A stretch of DNA of 64,000 nucleotides. It comes from Pseudohalioglobus sediminis. Lineage in GTDB: Bacteria > Pseudomonadota > Gammaproteobacteria > Pseudomonadales > Halieaceae. Below the pieces are notes generated by a model. That model searched no databases. It had not been told where the DNA came from and worked only from the letters and a program-made list of their open reading frames with translations. Positions 1 to 8,828 of this stretch are shown here, piece after piece. Position numbers and translations under genes: made by a program. How positions within the stretch are numbered: the stretch's first letter is position 1; each line of letters opens with the position of its first letter. The stretch spans positions 434,001 through 498,000 of the forward strand of contig NZ_VTUX01000002.1 of assembly GCF_008370495.1 (NCBI RefSeq), given 5' to 3'.

Positions 1-795
1 ATCGCAGCGAGCCTGCAACGTTGGTCCAACCATCCCATCAGCCAGGCCTTCCAGGGCATTGAGGGCGCTCCCGGCTTCGAACAGGTCAACTACCACGTCG
101 GCCAGGGCCTGAGCGGCAGGCAGGGCGGGATCGCCTACCGGATGGGCAGTGAGGCTTTCTGTCGCGCCTTCTGCCCTGCCCTGTCACCCGCCCCCGAGGC
201 GCCGCTGTACTGGGTAGCGCTGTGCACGGCAGACAGGCAGTTGGCGTGGATCGGGCTCAGCGACAAGGTGCGCGATGAGGCCGCCGAGGTGATCCGGACA
301 GCGAAGCAAGCGGAACTTGAAGTGGGGCTGCTTACCGGTGACAGTTCCGCGCAAGGTCCACTGCTGGCAGCCCAACTGGGCATAGACAGGGTGGACATCG
401 GCCTGGAGCCGCAGCAGAAAATGCAGCATGTGCAGGCTTTGCAGGCGGATGGTGCAGTGGTCGGCATGGTCGGTGATGGACTCAATGACGCCCCTGTATT
501 GAGCCTTGCCGATGCCTCTTTCGCCGTTGCCGGCGCCACTGACCTGGCGCGTACCCAGGCAGATTTCGTCATTGTAGGCGGTGATTTGAGTGCTGTGACC
601 AGCACCTGGCGCAAAGCCCGCGCCTGTCGCCGTATCATATTGCAGAATTTCGGCTGGGCCCTGGGGTACAATCTGAGCGCTATCCCGCTGGCAGCCATGG
701 GCTACGTGCCGCCGTGGGCCGCCGCAATCGGCATGTCACTGAGTTCCCTGCTGGTGGTGGCCAATTCACTGCGCCTGAATCGCGACTCAGGCTGA
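1..795 (+). CDS. ccoI: Heavy-metal P-type ATPase, C-terminal part (CcoI/FixI type)
   Basis: The reading frame is open from base 1, so the gene begins upstream; 264 residues are visible. They hold the end of the ATP-binding/P domain, with LLTGDSS near residue 115, the hinge motif GDGLNDAP at residues 158-165, and the last membrane segments (GYNLSAIPLAAMGYVPPWAAAIGMS is the start of the final pair). This is the C-terminal third of a P1B copper-transporting ATPase. The next two genes are ccoS and a TauE/SafE protein, the usual order of the ccoGHIS cbb3-oxidase maturation locus, so the likely role is copper export for cytochrome cbb3 assembly rather than detoxification. CcoI rather than CopA is inferred from neighbours only. 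Confidence 0.9.
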   Translation: MAASLQRWSNHPISQAFQGIEGAPGFEQVNYHVGQGLSGRQGGIAYRMGSEAFCRAFCPALSPAPEAPLYWVALCTADRQLAWIGLSDKVRDEAAEVIRTAKQAELEVGLLTGDSSAQGPLLAAQLGIDRVDIGLEPQQKMQHVQALQADGAVVGMVGDGLNDAPVLSLADASFAVAGATDLARTQADFVIVGGDLSAVTSTWRKARACRRIILQNFGWALGYNLSAIPLAAMGYVPPWAAAIGMSLSSLLVVANSLRLNRDSG

Positions 796-808
796 GAGGA
801 GCCAATTC

Positions 809-997
809 GTGGACAGTCTCTACCTGCTGATACCCGTTGCCCTGGTGTTTGTCGCCGTGGGCATCAAGCTGTTGCTATGGGCAATCGACAATGGCCAGTA
901 TGACGATCTCGACAAAGAGGCCTGGCGAATTATCGCCGAAGAGCAGAAACACGATGCAAAACATCAACCTGAAGAAGGCAAGCGGCAACAACCGTGA
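809..997 (+). CDS. ccoS: cbb3-type cytochrome oxidase assembly protein CcoS
   Basis: A 62-residue protein starting at GTG 809, 13 bases after the ATPase stop and preceded by GAGAGGAG. One N-terminal membrane helix (about residues 4-26) is followed by the family signature DNGQYDDLDKEAWRI and a charged tail. CcoS is needed for cofactor insertion into cbb3 oxidase; length and position directly after ccoI fit the family. The stop overlaps the start of the next gene (GTGA), indicating translational coupling. Confidence 0.93.
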   Translation: MDSLYLLIPVALVFVAVGIKLLLWAIDNGQYDDLDKEAWRIIAEEQKHDAKHQPEEGKRQQP

Positions 998-1848
998 ATG
1001 AAGTCACCCTGGTCAGCGCCTTCGCATTGGGACTCGCCGGCAGCGGTCACTGCCTGGGCATGTGCGGCGGCATCGCCGCAGCACTTAACCTCGGCGGGCA
1101 GCGCTCCCTGCCCGTCACCCTCTCCTATCACAGCGGGCGCATCCTCAGCTACACCTTGCTCGGTGGGCTGCTCGGGCTGATCGCCGGCAGTATCGACCTG
1201 GTGGCATGGACCATAGCCTTACGCTACCTGGCCGGAATCCTGCTGATCGGCATGGGCCTGTCGGTGGCCAACTGGTGGCAGGGCATGCAGTGGCTGGAAA
1301 GAGCGGGCAGCGCACTGTGGCGGCCCGTGCAGCGCTACTCTTCGCGGTTGCTGCCAATACGCAATCCTGCACAGGGGCTGGCCCTGGGGCTCTGCTGGGG
1401 ACTGATGCCCTGCGGACTGATCTACTCGGCACTGGCCTGGTCAGCCACGTCCCAGGATGCGTTGACCGCCGCCAGCCTGATGTTCTTCTTCGGCCTGGGC
1501 ACCTTGCCCGCCATGCTCGCAGTGAGCCTCGGGGCCGACAGGCTACAGGGTTTCCTGCGTCGTCGCGGCCTGAAGCTGTTCATCGCGATCATGCTGATCG
1601 TTTCCGGCGTCTGGACACTCTACCTGGTAGCCGCTCACGGTGACCACCTGCGTCACCGGGCGCCGGGAGCAGAGCCGATGATGGACCACTCCCAAATGGA
1701 CCATTCCGGCATGGGCCACGGGGCGATGGACCACTCGAAAATGAAGCACCAGAACGCCGGCGCCGAAGCTGCACAGGAGTCCGCCGCACCGGCGGACAGC
1801 ACCACAACCGGGACCGACACGGGGCACTCCTCAGGCCAGCATAACTGA
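994..1848 (+). CDS. TauE/SafE-family membrane protein with His/Met-rich tail
   Basis: A 284-residue polytopic membrane protein starting at GTG 994 and overlapping the ccoS stop. The N terminus has the GSGHCLGMCGG motif, typical of the DsbD/TauE-like proteins that follow ccoS. A second Cys-containing turn, GLMPCGLIYSAL, lies near residue 135. After the last helix the protein ends in a roughly 60-residue hydrophilic tail with repeated MDHS and MxH units (about residues 225-250), which looks like a soft-metal (copper) binding region. It probably contributes to copper handling or oxidase maturation (CcoH/SenC-like context), not sulfite export. Confidence 0.85.
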   Translation: MNEVTLVSAFALGLAGSGHCLGMCGGIAAALNLGGQRSLPVTLSYHSGRILSYTLLGGLLGLIAGSIDLVAWTIALRYLAGILLIGMGLSVANWWQGMQWLERAGSALWRPVQRYSSRLLPIRNPAQGLALGLCWGLMPCGLIYSALAWSATSQDALTAASLMFFFGLGTLPAMLAVSLGADRLQGFLRRRGLKLFIAIMLIVSGVWTLYLVAAHGDHLRHRAPGAEPMMDHSQMDHSGMGHGAMDHSKMKHQNAGAEAAQESAAPADSTTTGTDTGHSSGQHN

Positions 1849-1989
1849 ACACCGGGCGGCTGCCGCTGTGCCGCGGCGGACTATCGTTTTTAGCGCCAGA
1901 TAGTCTCTGCCCACCCCTTCAAATCACCGGGCCTTGCGGGTAAACTGAGCGCCGCGAATGAGCCCCACTATTCAAGAGGCATTGAGAGC

Positions 1990-2313
1990 ATGACATTTGT
2001 TGTAGGCGAAGATTGTATCAACTGTAAGCACACGGACTGTGTGGAAGTTTGCCCGGTAGACTGTTTCTACGAGGGCCCCAATTTTCTGGTAATTCACCCG
2101 GACGAGTGTATCGACTGCGCCCTCTGTGAGCCTGAATGCCCTATCGATGCCATTTTCTCTGAAGATGAACTCCCGGAAGACCAGCAGGTGTTCCTCGAAC
2201 TCAATGCCGAACTCGCAGAAGTATGGCCCTGTATTACCGAGATGAAAGACGCGATGCCCGATGCCGAGGAGTGGAAAGGCAAGCCCAACAAGCTGGCACT
2301 GCTGGAACGTTGA
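1990..2313 (+). CDS. fdxA: 7Fe ferredoxin FdxA
   Basis: A 107-residue ferredoxin. Cysteines C9, C17, C21 and C25 fit the [3Fe-4S]/[4Fe-4S] arrangement of the FdxA family, and [13 protein letters not shown] supplies the second cluster. The long acidic C-terminal extension is typical of Azotobacter-type 7Fe ferredoxins. It is monocistronic, with an intrinsic terminator 18 bases after the stop. It is one of only two ferredoxins in the window and so a possible electron donor for the orphan Rieske oxygenases further along; that link is speculative. Confidence 0.95.
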   Translation: MTFVVGEDCINCKHTDCVEVCPVDCFYEGPNFLVIHPDECIDCALCEPECPIDAIFSEDELPEDQQVFLELNAELAEVWPCITEMKDAMPDAEEWKGKPNKLALLER

Positions 2314-2330
2314 CCTGCACGCCGCAGCAA

Positions 2331-2356
2331 AGCCCCGCCATTTGCGGGGCTTTTTT
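2331..2356 (+). terminator. Rho-independent terminator after fdxA
   Basis: A GC stem (AGCCCCGC ... GCGGGGCT) with a short CATTT loop is followed by six T residues, 18 bases past the fdxA stop. Confidence 0.9.
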
Positions 2357-2452
2357 ATGCCTGCCGAAAAAGCCTGCGACCCGGCCATCTCTCTTCCCGC
2401 ACAGTTCACCCACTGGCATGAATAACATATTCCCCGGCTACGGAACGCCGGG

Positions 2453-3049
2453 ATGAGCGTCGCTGTCCTGCTCCTGGCGGGTGGTCGATCCCGGCGCTAT
2501 GGCACCGACAAACGCCGCGCAACACTGCACAACGGTGTGACACTACTCAGGCAATCGATTGACAATGCACTGGCCAGCGGCCTGGAGGTGTGGGTCTGCC
2601 TGCGCGCCGATGACACCGGGATGGCAAGCGAAATAGCCAGCCTCGGCGCCCGGGCGCTGCTGTGCGCAAGTAGTGATAAAGGCATGGCACATACTCTCGC
2701 GGAAGGCGTCAGCAAAGGCATATTGCCCCTACCGGGTAACACAGGATTACTGGTCGCGCTGGGCGACATGCCCTGCATCCGCCCAGCCACTTTCGGCGCA
2801 GTGGCGGAAAAGCTCACGCCCCACAACATCTGCCTACCGCAGTGGCGCCGGCAGAGCGGCCATCCCGTGGGTTTTGGCCGCGACTTCTATCCAGCTATCA
2901 CCGCGCTCAGTGGAGATCGCGGCGCACGCGCGATACTCGCCCGGTACAGCGAATCGGTCCAATACATCCCGGTGACAGATCCGGGCATTGTCCTCGATGT
3001 CGACCGGCCTGGCGATATGCCCGGCCAGGGGCCTGTTCAAACTACCTGA
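2453..3049 (+). CDS. MobA/MocA-like nucleotidyltransferase
   Basis: A 198-residue NTP-transferase of the MobA/MocA type (GT-A fold). The N terminus VLLLAGGRSRRYGTDK is the nucleotide-binding LAGGxSxRxGxDK signature. ALGDMPCI holds the metal-binding Asp, and QSGHPVGF corresponds to the GHPVxF loop of molybdopterin cytidylyltransferases. It would attach CMP or GMP to molybdopterin, or act on a related sugar phosphate. No molybdoenzyme gene is adjacent, so the cofactor assignment stays open. It converges on the P450 gene. Confidence 0.75.
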   Translation: MSVAVLLLAGGRSRRYGTDKRRATLHNGVTLLRQSIDNALASGLEVWVCLRADDTGMASEIASLGARALLCASSDKGMAHTLAEGVSKGILPLPGNTGLLVALGDMPCIRPATFGAVAEKLTPHNICLPQWRRQSGHPVGFGRDFYPAITALSGDRGARAILARYSESVQYIPVTDPGIVLDVDRPGDMPGQGPVQTT

Positions 3050-3060
3050 ATTGAACCTGC

Positions 3061-4305
3061 TTACAGCGGATGCAGGCGCACGGGCAGGGATTCATAGCCT
3101 TTCACGAAATTGGAATGCACACGCTGCGGTTCGCCAACGACTTCTACGAAACGGAATCGCTGCATGATTTCTTCCCACAGGATGCGCAACTGCATCTCGG
3201 CAAGGCGATTGCCCATACAGCGGTGCACGCCGAAGCCGAAAGAGATATGGTGGCGCGGATTTTCCCTGTCGATGATGAACTGGTCGGGATTGTCGATAGT
3301 GCGCTCGTCCCGGTTGCCGGACATATACCACATCACCACCTTGTCATCCTTCCTGATCTGCTGGCCGCCAAATTCCAGGTCGCGCGTTGCACGGCGGCGC
3401 ATGTGCGCCAGCGGCGTCTGCCAGCGAATAATTTCCGAGACCATGGATGGGATGAGGCCAGGGTCGGCGCGCAGTTTGTCGTATTCCGCGGGAAACTCAT
3501 TCAATGCCAGGACACCGCCGGTAGCAGAATTGCGGGTGGTATCGTTGCCGCCGACGATCAGCAGCATCAGGTTGCCGATAAACTCCATGGGCCGGTCCAC
3601 CATATCGGCGGTGTTTTCGTCCCGCTGTAACAGGCTGATCAGGTCGAAACCCTCACTTCCCGCGGCCTTGCGCTCGTGCCAGAGTTGGGTAAACGTGGCG
3701 AGACAGTCCATCAGGCCGTCATAGCGCTCCTGGGGATCGACCTGCCCGCCAGTCATCTCTGGCAGCCCGGCGGCAATATCAGACCAGTAGGTCAACTTGG
3801 CGCGGTCCTCGAAAGGAAAATCAAACAGCGTCGCCAGCATCTGGGTAGTCAGGTTTATCGAAACCGCGTCCACCCAGTCGAACGTCTCTCCCACCGGCAG
3901 GCCATCGAGAATGTTGCAGACGCGACTGCGAATCAGCACTTCCATCTCGGCGAGGTTCTTCGGCGCCACCACACCCTGCACTGCCCTGCGTTGTTCATCG
4001 TGCTTTGGCGGATCCATGGCGATGAACATCTCCGCGGGGATATCCTCACTGACGTCACCGATGAGTATGGTGGGCTCGGAAGAGAAATCTGCGAAATTAC
4101 TGTCGACGGCGACAATGTCCTCGAAACGGGTAATGGACCAGAAAGGCCCAAAAGGGCTGTCTGCCTGGTAGTGCACCGGGGATTCGTTGCGCAGACGCGC
4201 AAAATAACCGTGCCAGGTATCATCGCGCAGCAAACGCGGGTCACTGAAGTCAATCTGGTCAAGGGGCGTGTTTTCGGGGTCGGGCATGGGGGCTATCTGG
4301 TTCAT
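3061..4305 (-). CDS. Cytochrome P450, CYP153-type (alkane/fatty acid hydroxylase)
   Basis: A 414-residue soluble P450. The I-helix motif GGNDTTRNS is at 252-260, the ExxR pair is E291/R294 within SEIIRWQTPLAHMRR, and the heme loop FGFGVHRCMG places the ligand at C363. EIIRWQTPLAHMRR and the GGNDTTRNS helix are typical of bacterial CYP153 terminal alkane/fatty-acid hydroxylases. Its ferredoxin partner is encoded 25 bases upstream on the same strand and an AraC regulator lies divergently beyond, the arrangement seen around CYP153 genes in hydrocarbon-degrading marine bacteria. No ferredoxin reductase gene is present here. Confidence 0.9.
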   Translation of the reverse strand: MNQIAPMPDPENTPLDQIDFSDPRLLRDDTWHGYFARLRNESPVHYQADSPFGPFWSITRFEDIVAVDSNFADFSSEPTILIGDVSEDIPAEMFIAMDPPKHDEQRRAVQGVVAPKNLAEMEVLIRSRVCNILDGLPVGETFDWVDAVSINLTTQMLATLFDFPFEDRAKLTYWSDIAAGLPEMTGGQVDPQERYDGLMDCLATFTQLWHERKAAGSEGFDLISLLQRDENTADMVDRPMEFIGNLMLLIVGGNDTTRNSATGGVLALNEFPAEYDKLRADPGLIPSMVSEIIRWQTPLAHMRRRATRDLEFGGQQIRKDDKVVMWYMSGNRDERTIDNPDQFIIDRENPRHHISFGFGVHRCMGNRLAEMQLRILWEEIMQRFRFVEVVGEPQRVHSNFVKGYESLPVRLHPL

Positions 4306-4330
4306 TATATTTTCTCCTGCAGCGTTGCCA

Positions 4331-4651
4331 TCACATCTGGTATTCGGGCATGCGCACTACCATGCCGTCCATGTCGTCGGTCACTTCAATCTGGCAACTC
4401 AGTCGCGAGTTGTCGGCCTGGTCCGGGCGCATGGACAACATGGCGTTCTCCAGCCCGTTACTTTCACCTGAAACCGCCTGCCAGCCCGGCTCCACGAAAA
4501 CATGGCAGGTGCCGCAGGCGCAGGCGCCACCGCAGTCTGCGTCGATTCCGGGTATGCCGTTGTCGATAGCGTTAAGCATCAGTGACTTGCCTACCTCGGC
4601 ATCTATTGTATGGTCAGTCCCGTTGAACTCGACGAGAGTGATTCTGGGCAT
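4331..4651 (-). CDS. [2Fe-2S] ferredoxin, P450 redox partner
   Basis: A 106-residue ferredoxin of the adrenodoxin/putidaredoxin type. The cluster ligands are in DADCGGACACGTCHV (C-x5-C-x2-C) plus the later LSCQIEV cysteine. I start it at ATG 4651, preceded by GGAG at good spacing; the frame stays open further upstream but lacks a comparable ribosome binding site. It is the first gene of a two-gene ferredoxin-P450 operon and most likely passes electrons to the CYP153. Confidence 0.93.
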   Translation of the reverse strand: MPRITLVEFNGTDHTIDAEVGKSLMLNAIDNGIPGIDADCGGACACGTCHVFVEPGWQAVSGESNGLENAMLSMRPDQADNSRLSCQIEVTDDMDGMVVRMPEYQM

Positions 4652-4709
4652 GTCAGGTCTCCACTGGTTATGTTGTACACAGTGTAGTCGCGCCGGTTGA
4701 TTTGGGGAG

Positions 4710-4743
4710 GTCATTTTTTGACATGCAGGGGTCATTTTGTGAC
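4710..4743. promoter_or_regulatory. Paired operator between ferredoxin-P450 operon and araC gene
   Basis: Two copies of GTCA-N5-TGAC lie at 4710-4722 (spacer TTTTT) and 4731-4743 (spacer TTTTG). Their starts are 21 bp apart, two helical turns, on the same DNA face. They sit between the divergent starts at 4651 and 4774. Likely ligand: the adjacent AraC-type regulator (inference). Confidence 0.6.
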
Positions 4744-4773
4744 AATATCGTACGATCATCGACGAAAGACGCC

Positions 4774-5805
4774 ATGCCAGATTCGCTCGGCAACTACCTG
4801 ATCCCCACCAGTTACTCGCGTATTGTGGCGCGGGAACTCGGCCTGCAGGAACGCGAACTGCCACGACTACTGGAGGGCACTGGCCTGCCTCCCCATGTGT
4901 TGCTGGCCGGTGATGAGAGCCGCATTAGCGGACAGCAGCAGTTGCAGGTGATGACCAATGCCCGGCGTATCAGCAACGACCCCGCGTTTGGCCTGCGCCT
5001 CGGCAGCCAGCTGACCCCCCGCTCCCACGGCCCGATCGGTTATCTCGCCCTGTCCAGCCCAGACCTGCTGACGGCGCTGAAATCGCTGCGTGATTTCCTG
5101 CCTATCCGTATCCCGTTTGCCCAGGTCGACCTGCACGAGCAGGGCCAGTCAATGGCCTGTGACCTGACCATACTGCTGCCGGCACCGACGACGCAACTGC
5201 GCATGCTGGTCGAGTGTTTCGCGCTGGTGATTCAATCCCTGGTAGAAAGTTTCCTTGGCAGGGAACTGCGCGAGGCCAGCATACACTTCGAGTACGATCG
5301 CCCGGCCTACGGCGACCGTTACGAAAAATATATTCACTCGGAACTGCACTTTGCCCAGCCTGCCAGCCGCGTCGTATTGCCAGCACACCTGCTAACCGAG
5401 GCCAACCCGGAAGGCGATGCCAATTCCTACGCCGCCGCAAGGGACATGTGCGCTGCACTACTTGAACAGGTGCCTGTTACCGCGCTGTCGATGACCGACC
5501 GCGTGAAACGTTTCCTGCTGGCGCAACCCGCAGGCAGCGTCAATGAAGAGAATGTGGCTCGGTCACTGTATATCTCGCGTCGCACCCTCGCCCGGCGATT
5601 GCAGGCGGAAGGCTCCAGCTACCGGCGCATACGGGAAGATATGATGGCAGAAATGGCGGCCGTGCAGCTGCGCCAGGGCCAGCTCAGCGTGGAATCCATT
5701 GCCGTATTACTGGGTTACCATGACAGCGCCAACTTTCGCCGTGCCTTCCGACGCTGGTATGGCTGCTCGCCACAGTCTTTCCGCGATGGTGTAAAACCTG
5801 AGTGA
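4774..5805 (+). CDS. AraC-family transcriptional regulator
   Basis: A 343-residue regulator with an N-terminal effector domain of the Arabinose_bd type (LGLRLGSQLTPRSHGPIGYLALSS near 65-90) and a C-terminal double helix-turn-helix (VARSLYISRRTLARRLQ and SVESIAVLLGYHDSANFRRAFRRWYGCSP). The frame stays open to a TTG at 4702 and an ATG at 4723, but both would lie inside or before the paired operator, so ATG 4774 is preferred. The divergent position next to the ferredoxin-P450 operon suggests it controls alkane or fatty-acid oxidation there. Confidence 0.88.
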   Translation: MPDSLGNYLIPTSYSRIVARELGLQERELPRLLEGTGLPPHVLLAGDESRISGQQQLQVMTNARRISNDPAFGLRLGSQLTPRSHGPIGYLALSSPDLLTALKSLRDFLPIRIPFAQVDLHEQGQSMACDLTILLPAPTTQLRMLVECFALVIQSLVESFLGRELREASIHFEYDRPAYGDRYEKYIHSELHFAQPASRVVLPAHLLTEANPEGDANSYAAARDMCAALLEQVPVTALSMTDRVKRFLLAQPAGSVNEENVARSLYISRRTLARRLQAEGSSYRRIREDMMAEMAAVQLRQGQLSVESIAVLLGYHDSANFRRAFRRWYGCSPQSFRDGVKPE

Positions 5806-5850
5806 CGCGTTATAGTGTAGTGCAACGACACGAAACAGAGGCTCTGCGCC

Positions 5851-6012
5851 ATGGACAACAAACTCGTCGCCCTGATCATATCCATCCTGCTCCCGCCACT
5901 GGCTGTTTACGCCAAACGCGGTGCAGGCAAGGATCTGGTTATCAATCTGCTGCTGTGCATACTGATGTGGGTGCCCGGGGTTTTGCACGCTATCTGGCTT
6001 ACGGTGCTGTGA
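5851..6012 (+). CDS. YqaE/Pmp3-family small membrane protein
   Basis: A 53-residue protein of the UPF0057 (YqaE/Pmp3/PMP3) family, reading MDNKLVALIISILLPPLAVY at its start and then KRGAGKDLVINLLL and VPGVLHAIW. It has two hydrophobic helices separated by a short polar turn and the family signature LPPLAVY...G...INLLLxxLxxxPGxxHAxW. Such proteins affect membrane potential under stress. It stands alone between the AraC gene and the GNAT gene. Confidence 0.88.
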   Translation: MDNKLVALIISILLPPLAVYAKRGAGKDLVINLLLCILMWVPGVLHAIWLTVL

Positions 6013-6225
6013 ACGCAGGCACTGTGGTAGCGTCTACCCAAAGGCCTGATGGTTCATTGGTCGCGGACTAAATGTTTGCTGATCACCGCACAGACACTAT
6101 ACTTAGGCATGCGGGCTCAACAAAGGAACTGTTTGCGCCTCAATGCCATAAGCGTCCAGGCTCTCGATGCCGTTGGCGTATCACACGCACAACATGAGAG
6201 CTAACCTGGGGTGTGAGGTACCGAC

Positions 6226-6936
6226 ATGGATTTTTCATTATACAAAGATAACTTTTCGCGCTTTGGCCTGGCCAAAGGCAGTTATTCCCTGGCCTATGCC
6301 GGCACCAACAAACTCTTCTACTTCAAGGTCCTGCAGGGTATGACTATCACCATGGAGGACCTGGATCCGAAGTTTCTGGATATCGATGAACGTTTCTCCT
6401 GCGGCTTTCTGACCCCGGAAGAGTTGCGCCTGTTCGCTGAGGACGAATCCTGCGAGATGCCGCCAAGCTTTGTGGAAGATGCACTGTCGCGAGGTGATCA
6501 GTGCTTTGGCATCAAGGAAGGTGAGGTGCTGGCGAGTTACGGTTGGTACTCCGTCATTCCGACACCTATTTCCGATGAGTTGGAGCTTCACTTCAATGGC
6601 GATTGGACGTACATGTACAAGGGCTACACACGCTCCTCGCACCGAGGGCAGCGGCTGCACGCGGTCGGAATGGCACTGGCTCTGGAGGCGTTCACCAAAC
6701 AGGGCGCAAAGGGCCTGATTTCCTATGTAGAAACCTCAAACTATCGATCGCTGCACTCCTGCGAGAGGATGGGTTACAGGAATTTCGGCAAGGTCACCAT
6801 CGCCAAGCCGTTTGGAAAATACATCATCAGGGCGCAAAAAGCCTGCACACCCTACGGATTTTACGTCAAGCAGATCGCCGGCGAGTCAAATCATTCCGCC
6901 CCTGAACCGGGATACCGGGATAAGCAGGGCGCCTGA
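6226..6936 (+). CDS. GNAT-family acyltransferase
   Basis: A 236-residue protein. RSSHRGQRLHAVGMALA (about 135-151) is the acetyl-CoA pyrophosphate-binding loop of GNAT enzymes, followed by ETSNYRSLHSCERMGYRNFG, the usual C-terminal GNAT segment. The N-terminal 90 residues are not recognised. Its stop is 27 bases from the end of the carrier-protein gene on the other strand, so it converges on the NRPS-like mini-cluster and may act on the same product; the substrate is unknown. Confidence 0.7.
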   Translation: MDFSLYKDNFSRFGLAKGSYSLAYAGTNKLFYFKVLQGMTITMEDLDPKFLDIDERFSCGFLTPEELRLFAEDESCEMPPSFVEDALSRGDQCFGIKEGEVLASYGWYSVIPTPISDELELHFNGDWTYMYKGYTRSSHRGQRLHAVGMALALEAFTKQGAKGLISYVETSNYRSLHSCERMGYRNFGKVTIAKPFGKYIIRAQKACTPYGFYVKQIAGESNHSAPEPGYRDKQGA

Positions 6937-6962
6937 TATCAGACCGGGCGACGCTGCTACAA

Positions 6963-7208
6963 TCAGCTTGAGCGCTGTTTGACAAATTGCTCAATCGCGT
7001 TGACTGTGCGGAAGTTGTCCAGATCAATGTCCTCAAAGGCAACCGAAATATTAAACTCTCTCTCGAGATGCATTATCAGTTCCACCAGCATCAGGGAATC
7101 GATTAATCCGGTCTCGATCAGGTCCGTGTCGGAGCTCGGAACCCTTATATTCAGCTGCTGCTCAAACAGGTCCGTTATACCGTTGATGGCTTCTACGGTG
7201 ACATTCAT
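6963..7208 (-). CDS. Acyl/peptidyl carrier protein
   Basis: An 81-residue freestanding carrier protein. The phosphopantetheine attachment site is Ser38 in GLIDSLMLVEL, and the four-helix pattern and size are normal. It lies 6 bases after the stop of the adenylation gene, so the two probably form an aminoacyl-loading pair, as in DltA/DltC or freestanding NRPS modules. It is the last gene of a five-gene minus-strand cluster. Confidence 0.9.
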   Translation of the reverse strand: MNVTVEAINGITDLFEQQLNIRVPSSDTDLIETGLIDSLMLVELIMHLEREFNISVAFEDIDLDNFRTVNAIEQFVKQRSS

Positions 7209-7214
7209 GTCTCT

Positions 7215-8828
7215 CTATCTCCTATCATCTTCCCGATTCGCGTTATCAATGAAAATTTGTCTCAATCGCGGTCGGTCTATCTTCCCATTCACGTTCTTCG
7301 GCAGAACTTCGAGTCGCTCCCATTTTGACGGTAACATGTAGTTGGGAACAATCTGCATGAGATCCTGCCTGACAAGGGCATGCGAATTGGGCGGCAGCTC
7401 GTTTGATGTATAGGCACAACAGATCGTGGTACCTTCAAAGCCCTCTGCTTCTACACCCACCACTGCCAGTTCACCAAGATACTTCAGCGAATGCAGTGCG
7501 GACTCTATCTCGCCCAGCTCTATACGATAACCGCGACTCTTGACCTGGCTGTCGGCACGCCCCGAGTAATGGAACAGGCCTTCGGCATCAAACCACCCGA
7601 GATCTCCGGTCTTGTAAATGCGATCGCCGGGCACACCAAGTGCATCATTGTGCAGGAATGCTGCATTGGTCTTTTCTTCATCCCGCCAGTAACCCGGGCT
7701 TAGCCCGACACCACTGATATACAGGTCGCCTATCTCACCTTCTTTGGCGATCCGGAAACGCTCATCAAGCACCAGAAGTTGCTCGCCATCGCAGGGCGTA
7801 CCGATCGGTACGTCGTCCTGGTCACTCGCGGGACAGGCAGGCAAGGTATAGTAGCTGCTCGCTATGGTGGCCTCGGTGGGACCATAGAGATTGGTGAACT
7901 CAACATGCGGCAATCGTTGCATCCAGTACCTCAGAGTCGGCGTTGGCAGCACCTCTCCACACCAGATCAACCGTTTTAAATTCGGCAACTCCTTGTCACG
8001 TAGCGCATCAAACTTTGCCATGTAGTTCAGTATGGATGGCACGCTGAACCATTGTGTCAGCTCAGATTCCTCGATCCAGGACGCCAGCGCAGGGGCAAGC
8101 AGGTTCATTCGCGCCGGCACTGGATACAGCGTTGCACCAACACTCAGCGTGCCAAAAATATCCATCGTAGAGAGATCGAAGTGCAGCGGAGGGTGCCCTG
8201 ACATTCTATCATCGGCACTATAGCCGAAGTACTCGACCAGCCAACTCAGGAACGAACTGACGTTGCGGTGAGTGATAATTACCCCTTTGGGCACACCCGT
8301 CGATCCCGACGTAAACAGGATATGTGCCGGACCGTCCACTGACATGTCACGTGTGCTGCGCTCGGATGCATAGTTTACGAGGTCTTTGAAAGATCCAGCA
8401 TGGGTGAATGCGCCCGGCTCCGCCGGCTCACTGGAAACGGCAAATACACGAGGTTGCGCTGCCTGATCGGAGCGTAATTCAGACAATACCTTGACACTCT
8501 CAGCGCTGGCGAAAATCAATGTCGGCTCACAGGCATCAATGATCTTCTGGCTGCGCGCGGCAGGGCTATCGAGATCTAGCGGCACATACACTCCGCCTAC
8601 TTTCAGGGTGGCGAGCATGCAAATAACCGCGTCTACGCTCTTGGGCAATAGCAAGCAGGCTCGATCACCCTCGACCATGCCCATTTCTTCCAGTGCCGAT
8701 GCCAGACGATTCGATTGTGATTCTAGCTGCGCATAGGTGACAACTGCATCGTCACACACGATGGCTGCTTTATCCGGTGTTCGCTGTGCCTGCGAAGCCA
8801 CCAACATTTCCAGACGCTTCACTGTCAT
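7215..8828 (-). CDS. Freestanding amino-acid adenylation protein (NRPS A-domain)
   Basis: A 537-residue ANL-superfamily enzyme. Core motifs in order: ILFTSGSTGVPKGVI (A3), HFDLSTMDIFG (A4, containing the Asp that normally binds the alpha-amino group), NLYGPTEATI (A5), RIYKTGDLGWF (A7), GYRIELGEIE (A8), NVNGKIDR (A10 with the catalytic Lys). There is no condensation or carrier domain; the carrier protein is the next gene. It should activate an amino acid as the adenylate and load it on that carrier. The ATG overlaps the stop of the upstream monooxygenase gene (ATGA). The amino acid cannot be named from the sequence alone. Confidence 0.9.
   Translation of the reverse strand: MTVKRLEMLVASQAQRTPDKAAIVCDDAVVTYAQLESQSNRLASALEEMGMVEGDRACLLLPKSVDAVICMLATLKVGGVYVPLDLDSPAARSQKIIDACEPTLIFASAESVKVLSELRSDQAAQPRVFAVSSEPAEPGAFTHAGSFKDLVNYASERSTRDMSVDGPAHILFTSGSTGVPKGVIITHRNVSSFLSWLVEYFGYSADDRMSGHPPLHFDLSTMDIFGTLSVGATLYPVPARMNLLAPALASWIEESELTQWFSVPSILNYMAKFDALRDKELPNLKRLIWCGEVLPTPTLRYWMQRLPHVEFTNLYGPTEATIASSYYTLPACPASDQDDVPIGTPCDGEQLLVLDERFRIAKEGEIGDLYISGVGLSPGYWRDEEKTNAAFLHNDALGVPGDRIYKTGDLGWFDAEGLFHYSGRADSQVKSRGYRIELGEIESALHSLKYLGELAVVGVEAEGFEGTTICCAYTSNELPPNSHALVRQDLMQIVPNYMLPSKWERLEVLPKNVNGKIDRPRLRQIFIDNANREDDRR

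Noticed and set aside
4305-4320. ATATAATG before the P450 as a GntR operator
   Set aside because: It is the start codon region with a chance match to the first bases of the operator; no inverted arm.
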